64,000 nt of DNA from Acanthosepion lycidas (Eukaryota > Mollusca > Cephalopoda > Sepiida > Sepiidae): contig OZ010581.1 of the NCBI GenBank assembly GCA_963932145.1, positions 87,634,287 to 87,698,286 on the forward strand, given 5' to 3'. Of this stretch, positions 50,300 through 62,159 are shown one piece after another. Numbering within the stretch: the first letter of the stretch is position 1; each line of letters begins with the position of its first letter. The notes under the pieces are model-generated. The model worked only from the letters and a program-made list of their open reading frames with translations. It was not told the origin of the DNA and made no database searches. A program made the position numbers and the translations under genes.

Positions 50300-50720
50300 T
50301 CAATTTTTACCAACAAATCCATCCACACAAATAATGATAGACTTATAGACCTTGGAATTAAAACCGCACTAAAAAAACATAATCAATAAATAAAATGATG
50401 AAAAAGATTCAAATACTGATACGCACACATATATACAAGGTTTTTAAAAATACTAAGCCGAAAATATACGTCCGCTATTTTTATTTTAGCTGAGAAAATA
50501 AATGAAATCGATAATAAAAAAATCCATCCTCAGGTTTACTGAAGACGGAACTAAAAAATATACTCCCCTTCTTCGATGTTCTTGTGGAGTCTAGTAATAA
50601 TACATTCAAGCTTCGTTATATAAAATAAACCTAAATGTAAAAATACTTACCATCTTAATTTTACTAGTCACTGTCCTCTGAGAAAATAGGAGTTATTAGG
50701 GCCGGTGCGTACTACTCTCG
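50300..50720 (+). pseudogene. Penelope-like element, RT fragment (5' part)
   Basis: The translation gives PFFDVLVESSNNTFKLRYI (about 50,568-50,625), matching the LPFLDVLVE region of the copy at 22,590-23,740, and then LSSEKIGVIRAG (about 50,685). Upstream sequence is plausibly part of the same protein but heavily broken. The copy stops before the VKQI segment, which is exactly where the fragment at 58,670 takes over. Confidence 0.55.
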
Positions 50721-50724
50721 AAAC

Positions 50725-51973
50725 ATCCGACGCGGTTTTTTGGGTTTCATTGTGGCCTCTGACATTTTTAAGTCCTGTTTTATACTCATCCGCTATTTTT
50801 AAAATTATTTTTAAACTGATGTTGCATTGTCAGTCATCAACTAATACAGTGTGTTCCAAAAGTCACGTGCAATTGGTATAAAACATATATTTATGAAATA
50901 GCAACCAGGGAAAATTAGAAGGCAGATGTCAAACTACTTGCGATTTTTATGGCCTTTTGTTTGATCTGTTGCGGATTCTTTTTTTTACTTTTTTGAATTG
51001 GTTAATATATATGAGAAGGGTTTCATATATGTTGACCAATGAGAGCCAAGCCGATTTCTTGAAGCCCTTGTGAAAAATTGAAGTGAACCGATATGACAGT
51101 CGCTTTTTCAATAAAACGCGCTGCTATGAGCGGATAAGAGCAGAGAATAAAAGAATGTGACTTTGACAAAGAAGCTGTTATCGGAGTCAATCAGCACCCA
51201 CGCTTCAAAGCACTGGTCCAGTGAAGGATGTTATAAATCAAGAGCTGACACATTCATTCAAGACAGATTTCTACACCAAAACTTAAATTCCTTTCCGTGC
51301 CTCCTGGAGACGAATTCACGCCGAACATTCAAGTGAACTTTGCAGCAAGAGTAAAAAAGCCCACGAGAAAATAACTTTAAAACACGAAACCTAGATGTCC
51401 AGTTTGTATCTTCTGTTAAGAAAGGAGGTGGGTGCTCTTTGAAAGTTTCTGCCTTGTGCAATATTGTTATTGCTTACTCCAAGTTTTTTTTCCATTTCTC
51501 TATATTGAAAGATTTTATTTTTTGCCTTTGAATCCGTTTCTTTATCAAACAAATTGTAACATATTTTTTCTTGTTTTTCTGGGTAATCTCTTTTTTGCTA
51601 CCTCAGGAAATTGTTATCGTGCCGAAATAGGCGCAAAAAGAAAATTTTTGTGCAACCCTTGTGTTGCACATTTTCGTATTTGTAAATTGTAAAATGTGTT
51701 TTTTTCCTTTTAAAATTTTACGCTGTGGTCGTCTTGTTTCTCAAGTTTGCGCCTGTTATTGAGAGTTGCTGTTTCTGCCAACTAAAGTTTTGCCACTGGC
51801 AAAAAAAAAAAAAAAAAAAATCGGTGTTAGTAGGAAAGCACCATTTTTATATTTTGTAAAAGTTTTTTTTTATGTTACTGTGATCATTTTAATTCCTGAA
51901 TGCAAAAACATTTGTATTCGTTTTCACAAGACTCTGCTGCGTGAATTTTTAAGGAATTTTTTGTATCGTCTGG
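50725..51973. other. Unassigned DNA left of Gypsy 2
   Basis: At 50845 TACAGTGTGTTCCAAAAGTC resembles a DNA-transposon terminus. A 20-A tract (51801-51820) could be the tail of a retroposed sequence reading from about 51,430, but no source is recognised. Confidence 0.35.
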
Positions 51974-51977
51974 CTGG
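51974..51977. other. Gypsy 2 target-site duplication, left
   Basis: CTGG here matches CTGG at 57654-57657, directly outside each LTR. Confidence 0.8.
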
Positions 51978-52761
51978 TATAGTGGGTCAGCCAATTTGTA
52001 TTGGTTATAAATAGAAATAAAAAATGATCCTCTACAATTTTTACAATATCAAATGTAAAAAAGACAACAACAAGAGAAATAATCAAGTAGAAGAAATTAT
52101 GAATTTGTTCAACAATAAATATTTTTTATAAACACAACAAATACATAATATATAGTGCAAAAGTTGATAAACACAATCGAGTTCTTTGGTGTGTGTTATT
52201 GAAAGAATTTGAGTTACTGTAATGTATGTGTGAAAATGAGAAGGTTTAGTTAGCTATATTTGTTTTTATAGGAAAATTAAACAGTTGTTTTTGTTTTTGT
52301 ATTAAATAGAAAAAGTATTGTTCTTGACTCACTGATTGTTATAGAGTTATCTCTCATTAACCAGATTCTTCTTGTGGAATAGAATATTTTGTGGGAGTGA
52401 GCGTTAAGCCTGGAAGTGGTTGACAAGGTTTGTTGTTGTATTGAATATAAAGTTCGTCTCCTTTGCTGTGTTGATTTCCAATGAAGTCAAGTGAATTGGT
52501 TCAATATTTTAAGTGCCCACTGACAAAGTCGCGTCGAAGTTTCGTTTTTATTAGTTCTCTTGGTCACGTGGTGAGGCTCTTGAACATGTTTACATTTTAT
52601 GGCGTCAACTAGAGGTCAAAATTTAGGTCGGTATCGGACAACTAATTAATATTTTACAACCAATCAAAATACATCAGTTGTTATATTTGGTTGGGAGGCT
52701 CTATGTGTTTAACTTGCACAAAATTTAAGATTAAAAAAATATGTAGGAATCTGATTCTACA
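51978..52761 (-). repeat. Gypsy 2 downstream LTR
   Basis: The 784-bp LTR begins TGTAGAATCAGATTCC on the minus strand at 52761 and ends at 51978. It is nearly identical to 56855-57653 apart from single-base differences and one cluster of changes with a net loss of about 16 bp near 52628-52645. The polypurine tract, including seven G (minus strand CGGGGGGGTTAT, 52762-52773), abuts it. Confidence 0.93.
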
Positions 52762-52805
52762 ATAACCCCCCCGCAGATTCTCAAAGCTTTTGAGAGAAAA
52801 TTTTC

Positions 52806-54101
52806 TCAATATGTAATATACGTTTTAAATCTACTAGGCCAATGAACATGTCTGCCAGACTTGGTAGTAACTTCCGCGGGTGGTACTGAATGTGCAAGCT
52901 GCGCTGGCTGGGTCGAAGATGTTATCTCAGGTTCAGGAAGCGATTTATGAGATAAATCGATGTAAGTCGGTTTCAACCGGTCGACTGACACTGTGTTAGG
53001 CTTTCCGTGCAAAATAAAGTAAAATGCTTAGACGTTCTATTAATTACTTTATGTGGACCAGAATACGTGGGGGTTAAGGGTCTTCTAACTGCATCTTTTC
53101 GCAGGAAGACGTAATTACAACTGTCTAAATTTTTCGGCGTAAAGAACTCCCTTGTTTGGGCACGCGTTGGAGTAAAAGCTAGGTTTTCCATTTTTTGTTT
53201 AAAATCCTGGACGAAATAGATAGTCGGTCTAGAAGGAGTATGCTTTTCCACGAACTGTCCAGGGAGTGTTAGCGTAGTCCCAAAAATAGGTTCTGCTGTA
53301 GTGCATCCTAAGTCCTCTTTGACTACATTTCTTAATGACAGTAAAATCAGTGGTAGGTTTTCCAGCCAAGTCCTGGAGTCATCACTTGCTGCTAGTGCTG
53401 CCTTAAGTTGCCTATGAAATCGTTCCACAAGGCAGTTTGCACATGGATGGTAGGCGGTTGTAGAAATGTGCTTTACGCCTAACAAGTTTATAAATTCATT
53501 GAAAAGGACTGACTGGAACTGAGAACCTCTATCAGTGGTTATTATTGAAGGACAACCAAAGATAGAGATCCACTCTCTAAGAATGCACCTGGAAATCGTT
53601 TCCGCTGAAATACCTTTTAAAGGAACGGCTATAGGCCAACGAGTGAAACGATCGATTATTGTTAATAAGTATTGGTACCCATCAATGTCGGGCAAAGGGC
53701 CCACTAAGTCAACGTGAATGTGGGTGAACCTACCATCAGGCTTAGATAATGTACCAGGCGGAGACTTTGTATGCCATTGTATTTTAGTTTTCTGGCATTT
53801 TAAACAAGTCTGTGTCCAGTGTTTTATGTCACTGGACATTTTTAGCCAAACGAAACGATCACTAATCATCTTAGTAGTCGCTCTTCGACCAGGGTGCGAC
53901 AGAGAATGGAAATGCTCGAATACTTTTTTTTCGCAAAGAAGGTGGTACATAGGGCCTAGAGTATCCTGTGCTTACATCACAATAGACAGTAGTATTACCA
54001 AATGGCACAGGGTGTTGCTTTAACTGTAGTGACGTTTTTTCTTTTACTGATTCTAAAGTAGTGTCAATCTTTTGTTCTTCCGTTAAGGAGTCGAAATTCA
54101 A
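52806..54101 (-). pseudogene. Gypsy 2 integrase
   Basis: The main frame (52973-53950) carries the HHCC zinc finger (His15, His19, Cys49, Cys52 of that frame), an RNase H-fold core with Asp81, Asp140 and Glu176 in DD35E spacing, and a C-terminal part with [14 protein letters not shown] and a GPHKVI-type SH3 motif. The N-terminal linker lies in another frame (53871-54101, starting MNFDSLTEEQ), and the end after [18 protein letters not shown] lies in 52806-53012. Frameshifts are therefore needed near 53,930 and 53,010. The catalytic core itself is uninterrupted. Confidence 0.9.
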
Positions 54102-54642
54102 GGGCTGTGTGTCGATTGACTGTATCGTTGATCGCGATCAGCTACTATATTGTCAGCCCCTTTTACATAGCGGATATCCAACGTATATTGGGAAATATAA
54201 TCCAATTGTCGGATATCCCTTGGGGTATATTTGTCCGACTTGGCGTGCAGAGAATAAATTAATGGTTTATGATCTGTGTAGACCACAAAATTCCGTCCTT
54301 CCAAAAGATGACGGAAATGACGGATTGCCAAGTATATAATTCAAGTAATTCCCTTGAAAATGCGCTGTACTTTTTTTGAGATGAGTTTAATTGGACTGAA
54401 AAGAACGAAATAAGTTTTTTAGCATCTCCCTGTTCCTGGTGAAGCACAGCCCCTATTGAATCGCCTGATGCGTCTGTTGTCAGTGTGATCATTGATTCAT
54501 CATCGGTTATATATGATAACTTCGTAAAGTTGGCAAGGGCGTCTTTGGCTCTGTGAAAAGCAGTCAGTGATTCGCCTTTCAAGGTAATCTTTGAGTTCTT
54601 CTGACGATGTTGTTGCAGTAAATCTGTGAAGGGAATCAGAAT
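54098..54642 (-). pseudogene. Gypsy 2 RNase H
   Basis: RNase H removes the RNA template strand. TLTTDASGDSIGAVLHQ (in the frame 54259-54582) keeps the first catalytic Asp, KYSAFSRELLELY keeps the Glu, and VVYTDHKPLIY (54098-54331) keeps the next Asp. A frameshift near 54,335 separates the last two. An in-frame TAG at 54643-54645 separates it from RT. The linker KGADNIVAD ends the domain. Confidence 0.88.
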
Positions 54643-55872
54643 CTAGGAACAACCAGGAATGAATCTCCGGTAGTAATTAATGAGGCCTAAGAATCGGCGT
54701 GAAGTTGATTGTGAAAAATTTGAAATAGATTCTATTTTCTCAGGTAAGGACGTTATCACGTTTTCATCAATGACGTGCCCCAAAAATTTAAGTGAGGGCA
54801 CAGCAAAAATAAATTTCTCTACGTTCATCTTAAGGCCAAAATGCTGTAGACGCTGGAAAACTTGTTCAACGTGATGACGATGTTCGGTCTTGTTTCTACT
54901 GGCGATCAGGACGTCATCAATATAGGCAAAAGTGAAAGGTAAACCTCTCAGCACTTCGTCTATAAGCCGTTGGAAAGATTGTGCGGCGTTTCTTAAACCA
55001 AATGGCATTCTCACAAATTCGTATAAGCGAAAAGGGGTAGTTATTGCTGTTTTATGGATGTCTTCCTTGGCCACTGGTATCTGGTGGAATGCTTTTACCA
55101 GATCAAGTTTGGTGAAGACTGTGGCGACCTGCAGACCCACTGCGAGATCGTGCAAGTGTGGGATGGGGTATTTATCAGGAATTGTAGTAGTATTTAGCTT
55201 CCGGAAGTCGCCACAAGGTCTCCAAGCTCCTGAGTCCGGTTTTGGAACCATATGAAGAGGAGATGAGTAAGGACTCGAAGAAGGTCTAATTATACCGAGG
55301 TCCAGCATGTGCTGAAACTCGGCTTTCGCCAGTTTATATTTATCAGGCCTCAATCGCCGTGGAGATGAATGCGTGGGTGGGCCCGTAGTATAAATATGGT
55401 GCTCAGCATTGTGACGAACGGCTTCTGTATACCGGAATGGTGTTGTAATTTGTGAATATTTTTGTAACAGATCCTGCATTCCATTGGCTTCAGGTAGAGT
55501 TGCGCTGATACATGTGCTCGTACAGATAGATGTAATTCCTTTCCTTGTAATGTTGGTCGTTTTATCCTCCAAAGAAAGGGAAGACATATTAACGGACAAG
55601 TTAAAGTGGGCGAGGAAATCCGCTCCTAGGATTGGGGTTCGAACTATCGTGAATACCCACGGAAAATATCGCCTAAATCCCAGATTTAGGGTTAATGAGG
55701 TTTCACCATATGTCTGGATTGAAGATCCATTCGCCGCTTGTAATTTATAATCTGTCTTTCTAGTCAACATATTAGGCTTGGCTGGTATTACACTAATTTG
55801 TGCCCCAGTGTCCAATAAAAACAGGTAGCCGGAGTTCTCATCTCGAATGTAAAAGAGACGACTTTTTGGCAT
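54643..55872 (-). pseudogene. Gypsy 2 protease-reverse transcriptase
   Basis: This 409-codon frame is the longest in the window. It has the aspartic-protease loop [12 protein letters not shown] (Asp21 of the frame) and a [13 protein letters not shown] flap-distal segment. RT fingers ([24 protein letters not shown]), palm motif [28 protein letters not shown] and catalytic [11 protein letters not shown] (YIDD at 54913-54924, Tyr317) follow, then the thumb start. The frame is open upstream of the first Met, consistent with a Gag-Pol frameshift rather than its own start. The end is a single TAG stop; the same frame continues into RNase H. Confidence 0.93.
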
Positions 55873-55934
55873 CCCTCCGGCAGCAAACGTCTCTACTTGT
55901 TGCAGGGATAGTCGTTTCCCGACTGCTGTGTGTT

Positions 55935-56800
55935 GTTATCCTTAGCTGCATTCATGTCGAAGTTACACGGTTTCGTAAAATGCCGCGCTTGTTGTCCGTA
56001 TTTAAAATGATACCAACAGGTATTAAATATAGGCCTGCTTCTGGATGTGGAACGTGATCTTCGCCTAGTATGCTGTGATGTGGTCGTCTAGTGAAATTGT
56101 TGGGTGTGCGATTTTGCTGATGCATAGCGGTTTGTAGAGCTTGTAACTGTGAGGTAAGCTCGGCTATACAATCTTTAATTTTCGATAACTCGTGTGAGTC
56201 ACGGACTGAAGAGACAATAGGTTGTAACGGTGTCGCAAAAGCAGTTCCCGTAGGTTTATTCTCATATATTTTGTCCGCGATTTCTGCCAATCGCTGTAGG
56301 TCCAAATCGTCCGGTAGTGACACTAATATTTGTGACGTTTGTGGGCTCAGTTTATCCATCCATAGTTTATGGAGGACTGTGTCAGACATGGTATTGTCAC
56401 CTAGTAAAACTTTCATCTTTCTAAGCAACTGGGAAGGTTTATAGTGTCCCAAATGAAGGTTATTAAACAAATCGTGCAATCGAAGTTCCTCTGATTCGCC
56501 CGAGCGGTATAGTATAGCATCTTTCAAAGTATCATACGGTTTCTCCGCCGGAACTTCAATGAGGAGGTCTGCTACCTCTAATGCTACATCTGAGGGAAGT
56601 TTCTCAACTACAAAAGAGTAACGGGCATGTTGGGACGTGACCTTTCTTGCATTAAAATTGCGTTTAACTGCGCAAACCACCCTTGAACGTTGGTGTGGTA
56701 GTACGTGGATAGACTGATGGAAATTGCCGCTTCAATATGTTCGCTGGTAGAATTTTCAATTTTTTCGTTTAAAACGTGACAACTAAAGTATTTCTCTTAT
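55935..56800 (-). pseudogene. Gypsy 2 Gag
   Basis: The long frame 55952-56680 holds the capsid-like region (YDTLKDAILYRSGESEELRL, LPDDLDLQRLAEIADKIYE). Upstream, a second frame contributes a VQGWFAQLNA segment typical of this Gag type; a one-base shift near 56,655 divides them. Downstream, in a third frame at about 55,963-56,018, lies a single zinc knuckle of the form CWYHFKYGQQARHF..PC, with His where Cys is usual in the second half. No methionine start was settled. Confidence 0.8.
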
Positions 56801-56837
56801 AAAATGCTGTTTATAAATATTGCTTTGCACATTTGAA

Positions 56838-56852
56838 CTTCGGGGTCACCAA
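56838..56852 (-). other. Gypsy 2 primer-binding site
   Basis: Minus strand TGGTGACCCCGAAG lies two bases after the LTR end. It is the usual primer-binding motif of many metazoan Gypsy elements. Confidence 0.75.
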
Positions 56853-56854
56853 TT

Positions 56855-57653
56855 TAGAGTGCGTCAGCCAATTTGTATTGGTTATAAATAGAAATAAAAA
56901 TGATCCTCTACAATTTTTACAATATCAAATGTAAAAAAGACAACGACAAGAGAAATAATCAAGTAGAAGAAATTATGAATTTGTTCAACAATAAATATTT
57001 TTTATAAACACAACAAATACATAATATATAGTGCAAAAGTTGATAAACACAATCGAGTTCTTTGGTGTGTGTTATTGAAAGAATTTGAGTTACTGTACTG
57101 TATGTGTGAAAATGAGAAGGTTTAGTTAGCTATATTTGTTTTTATAGGAAAATTAAACAGTTGTTTTTGTTTTTGTATTAAATAGAAAAAAGTATTGTTC
57201 TTGACTCACTGATTGTTATAGAGTTATCTCTCATTAACCAGATTCTTCTTGTGGAATAGAATATTTTGTGGGAGTGAGCGTTAAGCCTGGAAGTGGTTGA
57301 CAAGGTTTGTTGTTGTATTGAATATAAAGTTCGTCTCCTTTGCTGTGTTGATTTCCAATGAAGTCAAGTGAATTGGTTCAATATTTTAAGTGCCCACTGA
57401 CAAAGTCGCGTCGAAGTTTCGTTTTTATTAGTTCTCTTGGTCACGTGGTGAGGCTCGTGAACATGTTTACATTTTATGGCGTCAACTAGAGGTCAAAATT
57501 TGTGTCGGTACCTTCGGACGTAGTTGACGACACCTAATTAATATTTTACAACCAATCAAAATACATCAGCTGTTATATTTGGTTGGGAGCCTTTATGTGT
57601 TTAACTTGCACAAAATTTAAGATTAAAAAAATATGTAGGAATCTGATTCTACA
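56855..57653 (-). repeat. Gypsy 2 upstream LTR
   Basis: This 799-bp LTR begins TGTAGAATC at 57653 on the minus strand. It carries an inverted motif (GCGTCAACTA near 57479 and TAGTTGACGACACC near 57520) that the other LTR has lost. Confidence 0.93.
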
Positions 57654-57657
57654 CTGG
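57654..57657. other. Gypsy 2 target-site duplication, right
   Basis: CTGG directly follows the LTR and pairs with 51974-51977. Confidence 0.8.
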
Positions 57658-58665
57658 ATAGCTTTTCTCGTGCGTGATAGGAATAGAAATAGATTATCAT
57701 AGTAAACTAAGGAAAAATGTAAGTTATCTTGGATTCAAAGAAAGGGGGGATTTCTGCCCTTCCTTACCAATTTCTAAAGTATTACTGATGTTAAACAATA
57801 TCTTAACGTGAAAATGAAAGGGAATGTGTGCAAAATTCTGCCTGAATAATTATTTCAGTGTAAATTCAGTATATTTTTCACCCATGATGTTGAACTACTT
57901 TTAACTCTCTCTCTCTCTTTCCCATTTCTGTGCCACTATCTCAGCATTGATCTGTTTTCTTTTTCCGACACAGAAACAGTGGAGAAAGGTATGCACAACA
58001 AGCTGAACTGTTAAAACATCTCACTGGAAGTGTGCAAATGCGTTTATTTAGCCATGAATAGTATTAGATATGTTTTGAGGGTTTTTTTGTGACCAGGAAA
58101 AAAAGACGCTAGTAAGAGACGTTAAACCATTATCAATGTAAACTGAGGATTATTTCATTCGTCTAAATTCTACTGAAAATTTCTTCCCTTAGCCTACCAC
58201 TAACCCTAAAAACCTAATTGACCCTAATTTTTCCGTTAAACGATCGGCAAAACAGGAAATACATAAAGTCCTGTTATACATTAGCACCGTTTTTTTTTCT
58301 TTAAGAAAATTCAGTTTTTCGGGGATGTTTCTTCATGTGTTGCGTTGGTATATTTGTAAAACTTTTGTCAGGGGAGATGCGTCGGCGATTCATTTTTATG
58401 GAAATGTAAAAATTTGCAACTTAAACCTTTGTTTTCGAGTCATGGAATTATTTGTGGTTATTACAAAAAGAATAACATTTTATCAGTTTGTTTTAAATAA
58501 AAAAAAAAAACCTATTCATTATAAAATTAAATAATGTATATGTACTGAAATTTTCATTTAAACTGGATAATTTCCTGATTTTTTGGTAATTTAAATAAGC
58601 ACTGCCCTTCCCCCCCACCAAAAAAAAAATCACCGACATGTAGTAAAGAGGAAGGCCCCGTATAA
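57658..58665. other. No recognisable gene
   Basis: AT-rich DNA with a CTCT run near 57906. The 69-codon frame at 58325-58534 has no recognisable domain. Confidence 0.5.
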
Positions 58666-58669
58666 CAGT

Positions 58670-59540
58670 TTGTTCAAGACTCTAGCGCCCAACCTGGGTG
58701 TCATTAAAATTTTTCTTGTGAGACCACACGATAATTCATCCTCTCGTCCGCTTTCCTTTAAGGAACTTAATGACGTGAAACAGACGGTTGTTAATAACAG
58801 TTTTCCAATTCATCTTATAGATTACCATTAGACTTTTTCTTTCTAAAGTAACCAATCGCAACACTGAACACACACAAAATAACATTAACATTTTCTACAA
58901 AAATCAAATGCATCGTAACTATAAGCAAGGAACATCATAATGAAATACATAACTCCAGTTGACAAAAACAAGAAAATTAAATTATTTATTATAAAAAAGT
59001 AAAACTGCTAATCTCATCGTCAAAAATAATAATTCACCTGCGAAATCCAAACTACAGAGAACCAATATTATTTACATGCTTCTTAAAGAGCTGTGTTCCC
59101 TGATAATAGCTCAATTAGGTCTCATTTAAATAGACATGAAGACCTACTAAACTCTATCTGTAATATACTCGCTGATAATACAAATATAATAGCATTATCC
59201 ACATATACAAAAAGGCTAAAAATAATAGAAGCATTATTAATTAAAAAAAGAAGCCAATACTCAATAATATCAGCTATAAACAAAGACACAATGTGTTGAC
59301 CGTGTTTGGAAAATAAAACATTCCTATAATTCATACACAAATCAATCCATATATTCAGTCAAATGTAAAATAAAATTCTTCCTTGACAATGGATAGCCAA
59401 AAGCGCCTGTAAAACATACGGCCAATTTTTATATAATTTATGTCCTGAAAAGAAAATAATTATACGAACATATGGGAAATTATTTAAAATCTTAATCACT
59501 GCACCTTCTCAGTTTTTTCGACGAATCTTGTATAAAAGAG
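58670..59540 (+). pseudogene. Penelope-like element, 3' part
   Basis: It matches the copy at 22,590-23,740 in order and in sequence. RPLSFKELNDVKQ (about 58,745-58,785) corresponds to FRLLFLKELSNVKQ, followed by FPIHLIDYH, KYITPVDKNKKIKL and then the region after GIY-YIG: NSSIRSHLNRHEDL (59,103-59,145) in the frame 59093-59299. The YIG segment itself has been lost by deletion (the sequence jumps at about 59,090). Poly-stop frames confirm decay. It may be the second half of the fragment at 50,300-50,720. Confidence 0.65.
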
Positions 59541-60198
59541 GGATCGCTGCACAAATACACAAATTTACACACACACACACAGACACCGGCACAGAGGCAC
59601 ACACACACATATATATATTATAAAGAGATAATCATACATTGAATCAGTTAGCAATATTAATGCGATTAATGGCGAAATCTCTTCGCTAATAAACTTAATA
59701 TAAGCATTAAACTACTAACAATCCACTGAATGATGCGATCCTCATGTATGGAATTGTTGTCAGATGAATCTAGTGTATTTTGTATAGAAGTACAATCAAG
59801 GACTTCATGTCCTCCTCATCAGGCTGTAATTTTGTCCCTTTAAAATTAAAACTTGAAGACGAAATAAATGTGTTGTAGACCGAAAGATGTTTTTTTTTTA
59901 AGAATGTGTTATTAATTAACGGTTGTATAATATTGGAACATGCAAGTCGCAACACTAAAGTTCAAACATTTCAAGTGAGAACTTTTTATATGCATTTTGT
60001 AATATGGTAAATCCACGAATTCTTTTGTTGTAAGTGTTTTCCAGTTAACGTGACATGAACTAAGTACATAGTTCAATTAATAGAGTGTTATGTCTTAGTA
60101 GTTTTTTCCCCGGAATTTCGTACTGCGGATCAATTGATCATATGTATTCTATAAAAAATACACTATAGTATAAAATTCATGCTGCCTAATATAATACG

Positions 60199-60199
<1 letters not shown>

Positions 60200-60288
<89 letters not shown>
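60200..60288. repeat. (TA)n microsatellite
   Basis: Pure TA tract of about 87 bp. Confidence 0.97.
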
Positions 60289-60290
<2 letters not shown>

Positions 60291-60916
60291 TCCCACGGAG
60301 TAAAAGTGCTAAAATTTATTTTTGTGAAACAACAAATTTTCAATGAAATTATGAATTCTTATAAACTTTTCTGTCTAAGATAATACTTAAAGAAAATAAT
60401 GTTAAAATTGATTCTAGTGAAACAACTTTATCAAATTTTATTATACTTTTTATATTTTAATTAAATTCTATATTTTTCTTAATTCCTAAATAATATCATA
60501 AATTCTAATTCAAATCATATATATTTACACTTTCTAATTCCATAACTTATTTTCCTAAATTCAATTTATTTTAAGGTTTTCTGATGTACAAATGTCATTG
60601 ATAGCTCACACATATTTATTTTATTCAAAATATTTTTAATTTCGTCAACTGTTAAATTTACCCCAACATTCAAATTAATTACATAGTAACGATTTTTCCT
60701 TAAACTTTTCAGTTGTTATTGTGATGATTTTATTGAAGGAAACGATAGCAACAGAATAAAAGAAATTAAGCATCCAAATGGTTTTCATATATTCTATGTT
60801 ATATACACACGTGTGTGTGCGTATGTGTGAAAATTGGTTGAGATTACGACGGAATGTGAAACATATATGACATTTTGAAAATCGGTGAATATATCGATAT
60901 AAAATTATCTATTTTT

Positions 60917-60918
<2 letters not shown>

Positions 60919-61009
<91 letters not shown>
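60919..61009. repeat. (TA)n microsatellite
   Basis: Pure TA tract of about 90 bp, the longest in the window. Confidence 0.97.
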
Positions 61010-61010
<1 letters not shown>

Positions 61011-61094
61011 GTATTATGCATACATACATATGAATTGGTGATACATTATTCCGCGGAAACTGGTGAAGATTTGAACAAATTGGTCACAATTTTT

Positions 61095-61150
61095 TTCGGT
61101 TGGATACTGGTATTTATTTATTTATTCGGTTGGATACTGGTCTTTATTTA
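61095..61150 (+). repeat. 30-bp direct duplication
   Basis: TTCGGTTGGATACTGGTATT at 61095 recurs at 61125 with one change; the following TTTATTTA is shared. Confidence 0.93.
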
Positions 61151-62159
61151 CCCATAATTCTTAATATCAACGCCAAAACCGTTTTAAATCTTAAACATTA
61201 CTTCTATTTTCCCAGTAAACTATTGCAAATATAGTTTATACTATTTGTGAAAATCTTCATAGTATTTGCGAATGTTAAATACACTTATAAAAATATTTTC
61301 ATGTCACTGGAAAGACAATAACTACAAAATATTAATGCACAGTTCTGCAAGTTATGAATCTTGTTGATTATTCTTGCAAGTCATTTTTACGGGTTTAGCA
61401 ATGAAACAGGATTTCGCAAATCATTTCTTTTTTAATTTCTTTCACGTTTTATTAAAAAGAGTCTGATCTGATGCCGGCAAAAATTGACAAAAATTATTCA
61501 CTGTAATTTTTTTCTTTTCATTTTACTAGAAAAATTGAAAAGATGGAAAAGATGATTTTCCACGGATTAATTATATTTAACGCTTTCATTGCAAGCTGCT
61601 AAAATTGCTACAAATGTTTGATATAAAACTACAACAATCAGTAATAATAGTAATAATATTCACAATGAAAATTGTCAATAGAATAGTTCTTAAAATAATA
61701 TTAATTTCACACATCTAAAAACACTCACTGTATTAACAACAGTAGTAATAATCATAGAACACAATTTGTCACGGTTGACAATGGCTATATTTTGTCGTGC
61801 TTTGTGCATATATGAATTCTTAATATTCTTAATTACTAATTCTTTTTAGTGTCTGCAATCTTCAGTGGATAATTACCAAGATAACTAACGTTGGGACAAA
61901 ATGTAAATTAGGATTCAAGCATTTCACGAAAACATTTCTGTAATCGTAACTTAAACATTGTTCGTCGATTATATTTTCAATATGATAAGCACTACACATT
62001 ACTAAATGTTGTTATTATTTTTATTATTATTATTATTATTATTGATTATTCTATGTGAGGAGAGGAGAGTTAATCGGTTTAAATAAAGAAATAATGATAT
62101 GTATGCGGCAGTTTGGTGAAACGTTGAATTAACTGTCGATAATTATTCAGTGTGAAATA

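Larger units (their letters stand above)
59545..62155. other. No recognisable gene; microsatellites
   Basis: It contains CA/TA repeats (59562-59618), TA tracts at 60200-60288 and 60919-61009, a 30-bp direct duplication (61095-61150) and (ATT)n at 62018-62044. No coding similarity was seen. Confidence 0.5.

Noticed and set aside
51801..51820. A20 tract as proof of a processed pseudogene
   Set aside because: No source coding sequence and no flanking target duplication could be recognised upstream.
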